DNA from: Clostridia bacterium
Lineage (GTDB): Bacteria > Bacillota > Clostridia > Oscillospirales > Acutalibacteraceae
DNA length: 64,000 bases
NCBI GenBank assembly: GCA_017395425.1
Contig: JAFPUM010000061.1
Location: 1-64,000, forward strand
Reading direction: 5' to 3'
Shown here: positions 1-8,285 of the stretch, one piece after another
Position numbering within the stretch: position 1 is the stretch's first letter
Layout of the letters: every line of letters starts with the position of its first letter
Position numbers and translations under genes: made by a program
The notes under the pieces: generated by a model
What the model was told of the DNA's origin: nothing
The model's input: only the letters and a program-made list of their open reading frames with translations
The model's database searches: none

Positions 1-987
1 GCGCAAAGGAGTATTATCTGAAAGATTTGGCAATCAGCGAGCGGCTGGCGGCGGATGCCGAGGGTACCGACGCACAGCGCGATTTGTCCGTCAGCTATAA
101 TAAACTCGGCGACGTCTGCAAGGCTGATGGCGACCTGACCGGCGCAAAGGAGTATTATCTGAAATCTTTAGCAATATTCGAGCGGCTGGCGGCGGATGCC
201 GAGGGTACCGACGCACAGCGCGATTTGTCCGTCAGCTACAATCGCCTCGGCGACGTCTGCAAGGCTGATGGCGACCTGACCGGCGCAAAGGAGTATTATC
301 TGAAAGCTTTGGCAATCCGCGAGCGGCTGGCGGCGGATGCCGAGGGTACCGACGCACAGCGCGATTTGTCCATCAGCTACAATCGCCTCGGCGACGTCTG
401 CAAGGCTGATGGCGACCTGACCGGCGCAAAGGAGTATTATCTGAAAGATTTGGCAATCTACGAAGAATTGGCAAAGGATTCTGAGGATTATCTTGCCAAA
501 AGGGCTCCAGCAGTTATATATGACAGGTTAGGCGACATCTGCATGGCTGATGGCGACCTGACCGGCGCAAAGGAGTATTATCTGAAAGCTTTGGCAATCA
601 GCAAGCGGCTGGCGGCGGATGCCGAGGGTACGCAGGCACAGCGCGATTTGTCCATCAGCTATAATAAACTCGGCGACGTCTTCATGGCTGATGGCGACCT
701 GACCGGCGCAAAGGAGTATTATCTGAAAGATTTGGCAATCAGCGAGCGGCTGGCGGCGGATGCCGAGGGTACGCAGGCACAGCGCGATTTGTCCATCAGC
801 TACAATAAACTCGGCGACGTCTGCATGGAGCAAGGCGACCTGACCGGCGCAAAGGAGTATTATCTGAAAGATTTGGCAATCAGCGAGCGGCTGGCGGCGG
901 ATGCCGAGGGTACGCAGGCACAGGATGACATAGCTGTGTCATATTACAAACTTGGCACACTCGATGACTCTGACATGGAAGAACGGA
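1..987 (+). repeat. 141-bp tandem repeats coding TPR units
   Basis: The string gcgcaaagga recurs at 1, 142, 283, 424, 565, 706 and 847, an exact 141-bp period. Most copies differ at only a few bases, far less than needed to keep the protein motif, so they look recently duplicated or homogenised. The array continues past the left edge. Confidence 0.93.
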
Positions 988-1292
988 TGATGTACCTTCA
1001 AAAAGCGAACGATATCTGGACAGATTTGGCAACAGCTACCGGAATAGCTGAATATCATCGCAGACGTGATATTGTGCAGAATATTATGCAGAGTGTCAGA
1101 CAAGCACAATCAGCCAAACCTGAAACACCCACGCCCGAAACACCTGTCGAGCAACCCAAAAAAACCCACATTGTGGGAAAAATCATCGGCGGCTTGCTCG
1201 CCGCCGGCATTGTCGCGCTGATCGCGCTCCAACTCACCGGCGTGATCGACGTGACGGAGTGGTTCGCCGAGCTTCCCGGTTTGTTCCGCTGA
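1..1292 (+). CDS. Tetratricopeptide-repeat protein with C-terminal membrane anchor (5' partial)
   Basis: The frame is open at the left edge (first full codon at base 3), so the true start lies upstream; the TTG at 27 is only an internal codon of a repeat. Seven copies of a 47-residue unit follow one another, each with the motifs GDLTGAKEYYLK, LAI.ERLAADAEGT and AQRDLS.SYN.LGDV, which fits long TPR helices of the kinesin-light-chain type. The unit near residue 150 of the visible part is the most diverged. A Pro/Thr-rich linker (PETPTPETPVEQP) leads to one hydrophobic segment (about residues 385-408) and a short tail, so the repeats probably face the cytoplasm as a tail-anchored scaffold. TPR proteins bind partners; no catalytic domain is visible and the partner is unknown. 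It converges on the GGGtGRT gene with a shared terminator between them. Confidence 0.85.
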   Translation, partial: AKEYYLKDLAISERLAADAEGTDAQRDLSVSYNKLGDVCKADGDLTGAKEYYLKSLAIFERLAADAEGTDAQRDLSVSYNRLGDVCKADGDLTGAKEYYLKALAIRERLAADAEGTDAQRDLSISYNRLGDVCKADGDLTGAKEYYLKDLAIYEELAKDSEDYLAKRAPAVIYDRLGDICMADGDLTGAKEYYLKALAISKRLAADAEGTQAQRDLSISYNKLGDVFMADGDLTGAKEYYLKDLAISERLAADAEGTQAQRDLSISYNKLGDVCMEQGDLTGAKEYYLKDLAISERLAADAEGTQAQDDIAVSYYKLGTLDDSDMEERMMYLQKANDIWTDLATATGIAEYHRRRDIVQNIMQSVRQAQSAKPETPTPETPVEQPKKTHIVGKIIGGLLAAGIVALIALQLTGVIDVTEWFAELPGLFR

Positions 1293-1310
1293 CACGGGGA
1301 CGGATACCGG

Positions 1311-1360
1311 CAAAAAAAACGCCTTGTCCGCATAGCAATATGCGAACAGGGCGTTTTGAT
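1311..1360. terminator. Bidirectional terminator between TPR gene and GGGtGRT gene
   Basis: A long hairpin (arms around AACGCC..GTCCGCATA and TATGCGAACAGGGCGTT) is flanked by A-runs on the left and T-runs on the right, so it can end transcripts from both convergent genes. Confidence 0.8.
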
Positions 1361-1442
1361 TGACAATCACTCTATCACTTCGCATCATTCAACAGAGCTG
1401 TCTGCCCTGCCTTGGCGCGTGATGTGACATTTGTGAAATCTC

Positions 1443-2465
1443 TTAGAACTTGCCAGCCTTGGCAGCTTCTTCGATGGAAACCGCGACGGAAACCGTCATA
1501 CCGACCATCGGATTGTTGCCCGCGCCGATGAGACCCATCATTTCCACGTGAGCCGGAACAGAGGAAGAACCCGCGAACTGTGCGTCGGAGTGCATTCTGC
1601 CGAGGGTATCGGTCATGCCGTAGGAAGCGGGACCGGCAGCCATGTTGTCGGGATGGAGGGTACGACCGGTGCCGCCGCCGGATGCGACGGAGAAGTACTT
1701 CTTACCGGCTTCGATGCGCTCTTTCTTATAGGTGCCAGCCACAGGATGCTGGAATCTGGTGGGGTTGGTGGAGTTACCGGTGATGGAAACGTCCACGTTC
1801 TCCTTCCACATGATCGCCACGCCTTCCTGTACATCGTTGGCGCCGTAGCATCTGACCTTGGCTCTGGGGCTGTCGGAATCCTTGGAATAGCACTTGCTGT
1901 AAATTTCCTTCAGCTCGCCGGTGTGATAATCGTAGCGGGTCTCCACATAGGTGAAGCCGTTGATTCTCGAAATGATCTGTGCGGCGTCTTTGCCCAGACC
2001 GTTCAGAATGACGCGGAGGGGCTTCTGACGAACCTTGTTTGCCTTGTCGGCGATACCGATGGCGCCTTCGGCAGCCGCGAAGGATTCGTGACCAGCCAGG
2101 AACGCGAAGCACTCGGTATCCTCTTCGAGCAGCATCTTGCCGAGGTTGCCGTGACCCAGACCCACCTTGCGGCGGTCGGCGACGGAACCGGGAATGCAGA
2201 AGGACTGGAGACCTTCGCCAATGGCAGCGGCAGCTTCGGAAGCCTTGCGGCAGCCCTTCTTGATGGCGATGGCAGCGCCGACGGTATAAGCCCACTTGGC
2301 ATTCTCAAAGCAGATGGGCTGAATGTTCTCTACCATGTGATACACGTCAAGACCTGCGTCCTTGGTGATCTTCTCGGCTTCCTCAATGGAAGAAATGCCG
2401 TATTCGGCGAGCTTGGCGAGAATCTGTTTTTCTCTTCTGTCATAGGATTCAAATGTAATGGCCAT
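1443..2465 (-). CDS. GGGtGRT protein
   Basis: 340 residues. It matches the conserved family named for its GGGTGRT motif, seen here in SVASGGGTGRTLHPDN near residue 265. The family is restricted to anaerobes, has no established reaction and is typically found next to a NifU/IscU-like scaffold protein, as here. There is no signal peptide or membrane segment, so it should be cytoplasmic. The middle has Gly-rich stretches (GLGHGNLGKM, FLAGHESFAAAEGAIG) and several Cys and His residues that could bind metal. The ATG at 2465 has the ribosome site AGGAGGAACGTTACA. Only 21 bases separate it from the upstream scaffold gene, so the two form one operon. I assign the family with confidence but not a function; a role with Fe-S clusters is inferred from the neighbour. 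Confidence 0.9.
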   Translation of the reverse strand: MAITFESYDRREKQILAKLAEYGISSIEEAEKITKDAGLDVYHMVENIQPICFENAKWAYTVGAAIAIKKGCRKASEAAAAIGEGLQSFCIPGSVADRRKVGLGHGNLGKMLLEEDTECFAFLAGHESFAAAEGAIGIADKANKVRQKPLRVILNGLGKDAAQIISRINGFTYVETRYDYHTGELKEIYSKCYSKDSDSPRAKVRCYGANDVQEGVAIMWKENVDVSITGNSTNPTRFQHPVAGTYKKERIEAGKKYFSVASGGGTGRTLHPDNMAAGPASYGMTDTLGRMHSDAQFAGSSSVPAHVEMMGLIGAGNNPMVGMTVSVAVSIEEAAKAGKF

Positions 2466-2486
2466 TGTAACGTTCCTCCTCGGTAA

Positions 2487-3179
2487 TTATTCTTTTCTCG
2501 GATCGATGCATCTGACGGCGTCAGCCACGCGGCCATACTGACCGGAAGCCTTCTTGAGGGCGGTGTTGGCATCGTCGCCCGCCTTGATGAAGTCCATCAT
2601 CTTGCCGAAGTTGACATACTTATAGCCAATGATCTCGTCGTCTTCATCGAGCGCAACCTCGGTGATATAGCCGTCGGTGAGTTCCAGATAGCGGGGACCC
2701 TTGGCAACCGTGCCGTAGGTGGTGGCAACCATCGAACGGGCGCCCTTGCCGAGGTCTTCGAGACCGGCGCCGATCTGAAGGCCGCCTTCGGAGAACGCGC
2801 TCTGGGTACGACCGTAGACGATCTGGAGGAACAGCTCTCTCATGGCGGTGTTGATAGCGTCGCACACGAGGTCGGTGTTGAGCGCTTCCATGACGGTCAG
2901 ACCGGGCAGAATCTCCGCCGCCATTGCAGCGGAATGGGTCATGCCGGAGCAGCCGATGGTTTCCACGAGCGCTTCCTGAATCACGCCGTCCTTGACGTTG
3001 AGCGAGAGCTTGCAGCCGCCCTGCTGGGGAGCACACCAGCCGATACCGTGGGTATAGCCGGAGATGTCCTTGACCTCGCGCGCCTGAACCCATTTCGCCT
3101 CTTCGGGAATGGGTGCGGCACCGTGGTGAACGCCCTGATGAACCGTACACATGTCTCTAACTTCTTTTGAATAGATCAT
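2487..3179 (-). CDS. Iron-sulfur cluster assembly scaffold protein (NifU/IscU-like), GGGtGRT partner
   Basis: 230 residues. The segment ETIGCSGMTHSAAMAAEIL resembles the conserved cysteine segment of NifU/IscU N-terminal domains, and other Cys lie in GWCAPQQGGC and VRDMC. IscU-type proteins hold a nascent Fe-S cluster for transfer. This version is longer than ordinary IscU (about 130 residues), with an N-terminal extension and a C-terminal half (LVATTYGTVAKG.., FGKMMDFIKAG) shared with its GGGtGRT-linked relatives. I start it at the ATG at 3179 because AGGAGG lies nine bases ahead; the frame is open further upstream to 3242 without another good site. It is first in a two-gene operon under a strong promoter at 3264-3292. 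No IscS-type desulfurase is nearby. Confidence 0.85.
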   Translation of the reverse strand: MIYSKEVRDMCTVHQGVHHGAAPIPEEAKWVQAREVKDISGYTHGIGWCAPQQGGCKLSLNVKDGVIQEALVETIGCSGMTHSAAMAAEILPGLTVMEALNTDLVCDAINTAMRELFLQIVYGRTQSAFSEGGLQIGAGLEDLGKGARSMVATTYGTVAKGPRYLELTDGYITEVALDEDDEIIGYKYVNFGKMMDFIKAGDDANTALKKASGQYGRVADAVRCIDPRKE

Positions 3180-3263
3180 GAAGATCTTCCTCCTTGCATT
3201 TAATAAATCAGCGCTCCGCAGCACCGCGAGGGTGTGAGTCAAAGCGAAAATTTCTGCGATTCA

Positions 3264-3292
3264 ATTTTATCAAAAATGTGGCGGTTTGTCAA
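3264..3292 (-). promoter_or_regulatory. Promoter for the scaffold/GGGtGRT operon
   Basis: Read on the minus strand: TTGACA, 17 bases, TAAAAT. The transcript would begin near 3257 and carry an untranslated leader of roughly 75 bases. Confidence 0.75.
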
Positions 3293-3346
3293 TAGCCTGC
3301 CCCCATTTTGCACCAAAATCCCATGCAGAATCACACGCCGGAGATT

Positions 3347-4012
3347 TCAGGCGGCATCGCGGCAGCTTTCCGCCAACTGGTGCAGATCGGTCACAAAGAG
3401 ATCGTACATCGCCTTGAGGTCTTCGACAGATATCCGCTTCATCATGCGGCGGTAATCCGCCTCGTCATCGGGGCTGTGGACGGAAAAATCCGTCGCGGTA
3501 AAGCTCACCCGCCAGTCAGAATCCTCCCCGCGGAGCCGCACATTCAGCAGCGATTCGGAGGAAACCGTCAGCGACAGCGACGTATAGCCAAAATCTTCCA
3601 CAGCGGGCGCGTATTTGATCACCGTGAAATCGCCCACGGTATCGTCCGCGAACTGAAAGATTACCAGTTCCTCATCCACCTGTCGCCGCAGCGCCACCTT
3701 CTGTGAATACCCCTCAGCGGGAAGATACCCGCAGGCGGCAAAATCCTCGCGATGATCGGCATATCCCGCCAGCAGCGTATGACGCAGCAACATCAGCTCC
3801 GACGCCTCCGAGGGATCGGAACTCACCGTCCCGGACGATGACGCGGTTCCTTCACCGCTGCCGCCGAATTTTTCTCTGACACGTCCCCCGATAAACAGCA
3901 GCAGTGTGATAATGATTAACACACCCACCGTCGGCATCAGAATCTTATCAAAGAAGCGGTTCATATTCGCCACTTTGTCAATGCCCTTTTGTTCCTTTTC
4001 GCTGTATTTCAT
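3347..4012 (-). CDS. Single-pass membrane protein of unknown function
   Basis: 221 residues; I do not recognise the family. A lysine-rich cytoplasmic start (MKYSEKEQKGIDKV) is followed by one membrane helix at about residues 23-42 (MPTVGVLIIITLLLFIGG), a Gly/Ser-rich spacer, and an outside domain of about 150 residues. That domain is mixed alpha/beta by eye, with strand-like runs (LVIFQFADDTVGDFTVIKY, WRVSFTATDFSVH) and an Asp/Arg-rich end. The ATG at 4012 has the site GGAGGAACC; the frame is open upstream into the Nudix gene but lacks a site there. It follows the Nudix gene by 25 bases, so they are probably co-transcribed. Confidence 0.7.
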   Translation of the reverse strand: MKYSEKEQKGIDKVANMNRFFDKILMPTVGVLIIITLLLFIGGRVREKFGGSGEGTASSSGTVSSDPSEASELMLLRHTLLAGYADHREDFAACGYLPAEGYSQKVALRRQVDEELVIFQFADDTVGDFTVIKYAPAVEDFGYTSLSLTVSSESLLNVRLRGEDSDWRVSFTATDFSVHSPDDEADYRRMMKRISVEDLKAMYDLFVTDLHQLAESCRDAA

Positions 4013-4037
4013 GATGGTTCCTCCGCCGGATTGTCCG

Positions 4038-4541
4038 TCATGGCACAATCCGTCCGTCCAACAGCATCCGCACGAATTCCGTATCCCGCCGCTGCCACGC
4101 CTGCGTATGCAGGCTGTCATTAACAGCTACAATGCGTTCCGGCGTCTCCCACACCGGATGAAATCCTTTGGCAATTTCGCTGTCGGTCATATGGGTTTCC
4201 ACCGCTTCGTCCTCCACATCACAGAAGTAAAAATAGGAGTGGCAGACATATTTGACGCCCTTCTGGAATACGTCTTCCCGAAGCTCCAGAATCTCGCCGA
4301 TGGGCGTGACGCTTCCGGGAATCACCAGCAGACCGGTTTCCTCCCGCACTTCCCGCAACAGCGTGTCCACATGGCTCTCGCCGTTTTCCACACCTCCGCC
4401 GGGAATTTTAAATTCTCCCCGTCCGCTGCACTGCATCGCCATTCTGCCATCCCGCAGAATCACCGCACGCACGGTATGTTTTTCCCATACAGGCATTTCG
4501 TCGGTGTAATTCTTCTCATCCATCGTCAGGAGTAACTTCAT
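4038..4541 (-). CDS. Nudix hydrolase
   Basis: 167 residues. The Nudix box is complete: GGGVENGESHVDTLLREVREE followed by TGL, matching GX5EX7REUXEEXGU, so the Mg2+-binding glutamates are present. Nudix enzymes split a nucleoside diphosphate linked to another group; the substrate cannot be read from sequence. The preceding segment VRAVILRDGRMAMQCSGRGEFKIP is the usual first strands of the fold. I start at the ATG at 4541 (AGAGGTG ahead) rather than the TTG at 4565, which adds a basic, cysteine-containing tail without a site. It lies between the cohesin-like gene (74 bases upstream) and the membrane protein (25 bases downstream). Cytoplasmic. Confidence 0.88.
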   Translation of the reverse strand: MKLLLTMDEKNYTDEMPVWEKHTVRAVILRDGRMAMQCSGRGEFKIPGGGVENGESHVDTLLREVREETGLLVIPGSVTPIGEILELREDVFQKGVKYVCHSYFYFCDVEDEAVETHMTDSEIAKGFHPVWETPERIVAVNDSLHTQAWQRRDTEFVRMLLDGRIVP

Positions 4542-4615
4542 ACCGCAGCACCTCTTTTTGCGCAAGTCCTCAGGCTGTCAGAAGAAAAAACAATGTTCAG
4601 GCGGGCATCGCCGCG

Positions 4616-5947
4616 TTACCGATTTCTCCGGGAACGCTCCGAACGGTCGCGGTCGCGGCGCCGGTCGGAGGAAATACCGCCGTAGCCGTCGTCGGTATTC
4701 CGATTCACATTGCCGCTGAATTTGCCGAAAATGGTATCCTCCTCTTCGTCGAAGGTGGGCGAAGCCGGAGCTGCCGCGCGTCGGCGGGAGGTTCCGCTGC
4801 TCTCCCGCGACAGGAAGAGAGAGGGATAGTCGTCCTCACCGTCATCGCTGCCGCCGGTGAGATCGGATACGCGCGCCGAACCCTCGATGATGCGGCTGAA
4901 ATCATCGCTGCTCATGCGGCGGGAACCGGCGGATTTGTGATTTGCGGGAATATCCCGGTAGGTGTCAAAAAAGCCGCCGCCCAGACTGCTGCCCACGGCG
5001 GGCGCGTCGGGATAATCGTCGCCGGACGGCGTGGAAGTCGGCATGGGCTTGGTATAGAAACCGTCGTCGTTGTCATAGCCTTCATACCCGTCCTGCGGTT
5101 CGGGTTCCGCTTCCTGCCGGCGGGTACGCGGACGGTAGCCGTAAAAGTCGCCGTCGTCCTCGTCATACAGCTCAGGCTCCCGCCGCTTGGGACGGGGCTT
5201 GTCTGCCGTCCGTGAGGGATGCGCGCCGTTTTCCATCTGCTTCATGCACAGAATATAGCCGCACGCCATTCCCGCCGCGAAAACCACCGCCGCGCCCAGT
5301 ATCACCGCCGCTATTTTGCCGCCGGTTCCGCCGGCTGCGGAAGAACGGCTGATGGCGCCGGTATTGGCGCCGACCACAAACTGCGAAGATTCTTCCTCCG
5401 ACGAAACCTCCTCAGACGATACGCCTTCGTTGATACGGATAATCTCGATTTCCTTGTCATAAATCGGCGTCCATGTCACGTTCTTGCCGCGGGCGTTATA
5501 CGCGTGATCAATGCTCGCCTTAATCTTGGTTTTGGTATCGGGCGCATTTGCCATAACGGTGAAGGTGATGGGAATATGCGGCGCGTCACCGATAGCCGTC
5601 GGCGTATTGGTACCCGTCGGATCCATATATACCAGCTTGAGCTGTCCGCGGGAACCGGTAATACGGTAGCCATCCTGATTGACCGGCGCGTATAGCGCGA
5701 GCAGATCCGCGTCATACTCAATATTGATAACCAGATCAACATAACCGTTGGCGCTCTTTGTGGCAATTTCCAGCTCTACGTCAAAATTCTTGCCGTTCTG
5801 CACGGTATCCGCCGGCGGAATAATCGTGACGTCCAGATCAACCGCCGCAAACGCCGTGATTCCCGACCGGTAGGCAAAGCCGACCATCATCAGCAGCAGT
5901 ACCGCCATCACGCGTCCTGCCTTTTTATAAGATTGAAAAAACTTCAT
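4616..5947 (-). CDS. Membrane-anchored cohesin-like domain protein
   Basis: 443 residues. There is a signal segment (residues 12-35, ending FAA) and then about 135 residues that look like a cohesin/CBM-fold beta sandwich: VDLDVTIIPPADTVQNGKNF, LVINIEYDADLLAL, IPITFTVMANAP. Cohesin domains bind dockerins in cellulosomes, and related sandwiches occur in other surface proteins. A Ser/Glu spacer, one membrane helix (about residues 212-236, ILGAAVVFAAGMACGYIL) and a 200-residue Arg/Asp/Ser-rich disordered tail follow. The sandwich would be outside and the long charged tail in the cytoplasm, which is unusual because most cohesins hang from sortase or S-layer anchors. The ATG at 5947 has AAGGGGAATG ahead. 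No dockerin gene is visible in the window, so a role in cellulosome assembly is unproven. Confidence 0.72.
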   Translation of the reverse strand: MKFFQSYKKAGRVMAVLLLMMVGFAYRSGITAFAAVDLDVTIIPPADTVQNGKNFDVELEIATKSANGYVDLVINIEYDADLLALYAPVNQDGYRITGSRGQLKLVYMDPTGTNTPTAIGDAPHIPITFTVMANAPDTKTKIKASIDHAYNARGKNVTWTPIYDKEIEIIRINEGVSSEEVSSEEESSQFVVGANTGAISRSSAAGGTGGKIAAVILGAAVVFAAGMACGYILCMKQMENGAHPSRTADKPRPKRREPELYDEDDGDFYGYRPRTRRQEAEPEPQDGYEGYDNDDGFYTKPMPTSTPSGDDYPDAPAVGSSLGGGFFDTYRDIPANHKSAGSRRMSSDDFSRIIEGSARVSDLTGGSDDGEDDYPSLFLSRESSGTSRRRAAAPASPTFDEEEDTIFGKFSGNVNRNTDDGYGGISSDRRRDRDRSERSRRNR

Positions 5948-6013
5948 GTCTAAAAATCATTCCCCTTGAATGGAGTGAAGGGAGTTCAGAGGAAAGCAGA
6001 CAGGCACAAAAAG

Positions 6014-6072
6014 AGAAACTCTCAACTCTCAACTCTTAACTCTCAACTCTCTATCTCTAAACATAACTCTTA
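6014..6072 (-). repeat. 7-mer tandem repeat at the glmM stop codon
   Basis: Read on the minus strand, the stop TAA of glmM begins TAAGAGTT and is followed within a few bases by five GAGAGTT-like heptamers in tandem. It is one of seven such stop-codon repeats in the window. Confidence 0.8.
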
Positions 6073-7422
6073 TCCCAGATAGGTTCTGACAACCTCTGCC
6101 AGTTCGTCTGCCATGCGGAAAATCTGATCTTTGTCCACACCTTCGGTCATCACGCGGATCAGCGGTTCGGTGCCGGAAGGACGGATCAATACGCGGCCGT
6201 TATTGCCCAATTCGTCTTCCGCCGCTTTCACGGCATTTTTCAGTTCCTCGCAGGAATCCATCCGCGCCTTGCCGTCAGCGGCAACCCGCACGTTTACCAT
6301 TGTCTGGGGCAGCGGCTTGACCAGTCCCGTAAACTCACTGAATTTCTTTCCGCTGCGCGCCAGCAGTCCGCTGATCTGCACAGCGGTCAACTGTCCGTCG
6401 CCGGTGGTGCAGTGGTCGAGGAAAATCACATGACCCGACTGTTCGCCGCCGAGGTTATAGCCCTTTTTGAGCATTTCCTCCAGCACATATCGGTCGCCCA
6501 CCTTGGTCGCCACAAAATCCATGCCGCGTTCCGCACAGAACCGGTGAAAGCCCATGTTGGTCAGAATGGTGCCCACCACGGCATTGCCCGCCAGCACACC
6601 GCGTTCCTTCATATCCTCCGCCATCAGCGCGAGAATATAGTCGCCGTCCACAAGGTCGCCGTTGTTGTCCACGGCAAGACATCTGTCGGCATCACCGTCG
6701 AAGGCAAAGCCCGCGTCAAAGCTGCCCTCCCGGACAATCTTCTGCAAATTGCCGATGTGTGTGGAACCGCAGTTATCGTTAATATTCACACCATCCGGCT
6801 GTGCGCTATGTATCTGCACATCCGCGCCCAGTCGGTGGAAAAGCTTCGCGGCCGTTACGCTGGCGCTGCCGTTGGCACAGTCAAGGGTAAGCCGCAGGCC
6901 GTCGAGACGCACGTCTATTGTCTCTGCCACATGGGTCACATACTCGTCCACCGCGTCTTCCACGCGACGCACCATGCCCACACCGCTGCCCACGGGCACC
7001 GGTATCTCTTCCGCTTGATCCAGCACAATCGCTTCGATCTGATTTTCCACCGCGTCAGGCAGTTTATAGCCTGTGGAAGCGAAAATCTTGATGCCGTTGT
7101 ACTCACAGGGATTGTGGGAAGCGGAAATCATAATGCCCGCGTCTGCGCCGTGCTTTACCACCATATATGCCACTGCCGGGGTCGGCACCACACCGAGCAG
7201 CAGCACGTCCGCGCCCACCGAGCAAAGTCCCGCCGTCAGCGCACCCTCCAGCATGGCGCCCGAAGCACGGGTATCCATGCCGATCATCACAACCGGGCGT
7301 CTGCCGCCATTGTCTTCCGACAACACCAGTGCCGCCGCACGACCGATCTGCATAGCCAGTTCACACGTCAGTTCCGTATTGGCAACGCCTCTCGCGCCAT
7401 CCGTTCCAAACAGTCTTCCCAT
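6070..7422 (-). CDS. glmM: Phosphoglucosamine mutase
   Basis: 450 residues, the normal GlmM length. It converts glucosamine-6-phosphate to glucosamine-1-phosphate for UDP-GlcNAc and peptidoglycan. The start MGRLFGTDGARGVAN, the active-site loop ISASHNPCEYNGIKIF with its phosphoserine, the metal loop DGDADRC, the sugar-binding GGEQSGH and the phosphate-binding RPSGTEP are all present. I choose the ATG at 7422, which has TGGAGG ahead, over the in-frame codon at 7446. In many Firmicutes glmM sits directly behind cdaA and ybbR; here those two are at 21.0-23.3 kb on the other strand and glmM heads a cluster with the cohesin-like, Nudix and membrane-protein genes. Confidence 0.96.
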   Translation of the reverse strand: MGRLFGTDGARGVANTELTCELAMQIGRAAALVLSEDNGGRRPVVMIGMDTRASGAMLEGALTAGLCSVGADVLLLGVVPTPAVAYMVVKHGADAGIMISASHNPCEYNGIKIFASTGYKLPDAVENQIEAIVLDQAEEIPVPVGSGVGMVRRVEDAVDEYVTHVAETIDVRLDGLRLTLDCANGSASVTAAKLFHRLGADVQIHSAQPDGVNINDNCGSTHIGNLQKIVREGSFDAGFAFDGDADRCLAVDNNGDLVDGDYILALMAEDMKERGVLAGNAVVGTILTNMGFHRFCAERGMDFVATKVGDRYVLEEMLKKGYNLGGEQSGHVIFLDHCTTGDGQLTAVQISGLLARSGKKFSEFTGLVKPLPQTMVNVRVAADGKARMDSCEELKNAVKAAEDELGNNGRVLIRPSGTEPLIRVMTEGVDKDQIFRMADELAEVVRTYLG

Positions 7423-7635
7423 ACGATAATAACCTCCAAAACGCAAAATGAATCTATTCTGTTTATGCGGCCAAGAAGCCGCGTATCCTGTTTATCCGTT
7501 TATTATAACATGACTCTTTCATTTCGACAAGGTCTATCTCACCGATTTAGAAAAAAGTTCAAAAACACTGCGTAATCGTGCAGAGTTTTTGATGGGCATC
7601 AAGTGTCGATCATCGTTCCTTCCTGCCCTTTCAGC

Positions 7636-7684
7636 AAAAAAGCCCCTGTCCCGCACAAATCAATGTGCAAGACAGGGCTGCTTT
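7636..7684 (-). terminator. Terminator of the acidic membrane-protein gene
   Basis: AGCCCCTGTC pairs with GACAGGGCT around a loop; on the minus strand the stem is followed by a T-run. The rest of the 292-base gap (7423-7714) holds no gene I can support. Confidence 0.78.
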
Positions 7685-7714
7685 TACAATGTGGCAAACG
7701 GTTTGAAAAAACGC

Positions 7715-8158
7715 TTATGCCTCTTCGTCTTCATCGAAGGTTTCGGTAACGGATTTCAGTGCGTCATCCACGGTATAATCGGTTGCTTCTTCTGTTTCTG
7801 CTGCTTCGGGCGCCTCCTCGGTTTTCTCCGCTGCTTCAGCGGTCTGGGGTTCCTCGGCAGGCTTCTCCTCTTTCTTTTCGTCGGTATCAAAATCCACACC
7901 GGCGCTTTCGGTAATCTCAAAGTCCTCAAGATCCTCGAAATCCTCAAAATCCTCGAGATCGTCCCAGTCCTCGTCCTCATCGTCCTGCGCCGTGAAAGTG
8001 GACGCGCAGAAGTCGCCGATCTTTTTTCCGATACCCTTGGCTACCGCCACGGGAGAACAATCCTCACCGTTCTCGGTTCTCTCGATAACCTCCTTCGCCA
8101 CCAGTACGGCGGCACCGGCTGTCACGGCAAACGCCGCCAGCTTCAAAAGACCACTCAT
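7715..8158 (-). CDS. Small membrane protein with long acidic tail
   Basis: 147 residues; family not recognised. An N-terminal helix (MSGLLKLAAFAVTAGAAVLVA, residues 1-21) could anchor it or act as an uncleaved signal. After a short basic stretch (GIGKKIGDF) the remainder is Asp/Glu-rich, first as a DDLEDFEDFEDLEDFE-like run and then as Glu/Ala/Pro repeats. The ATG at 8158 has GGAAAGGAAGG ahead; the longer frame to 8218 has none. It is followed by its own terminator, so it is a single-gene unit. Such tails often bind cations or basic proteins, but nothing here fixes a role. Confidence 0.72.
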   Translation of the reverse strand: MSGLLKLAAFAVTAGAAVLVAKEVIERTENGEDCSPVAVAKGIGKKIGDFCASTFTAQDDEDEDWDDLEDFEDFEDLEDFEITESAGVDFDTDEKKEEKPAEEPQTAEAAEKTEEAPEAAETEEATDYTVDDALKSVTETFDEDEEA

Positions 8159-8285
8159 AAAAAATACCTTCCTTTCCGCACAGATTGCAGCCGGACTGCC
8201 GTCCGGCACATCTATCAAGCTTATACGTTATATGATAACACTAAAAAAAGAACAAACAATGAATAGAATACGACAATTTATAAAA

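Noticed and set aside
1..987. CRISPR array
   Set aside because: The period is 141 bp, the frame is open throughout and it codes TPR units; no repeat-spacer pattern.
1548..2486. Long plus-strand frame of 312 codons opposite the GGGtGRT gene
   Set aside because: It lies fully antisense to a clear gene with a ribosome site and family match; it has no site of its own and no motif.
6412..7575. Plus-strand frame of 387 codons opposite glmM
   Set aside because: Antisense shadow: His/Arg-rich composition typical of the complement of a GC-rich gene, and glmM is certain.
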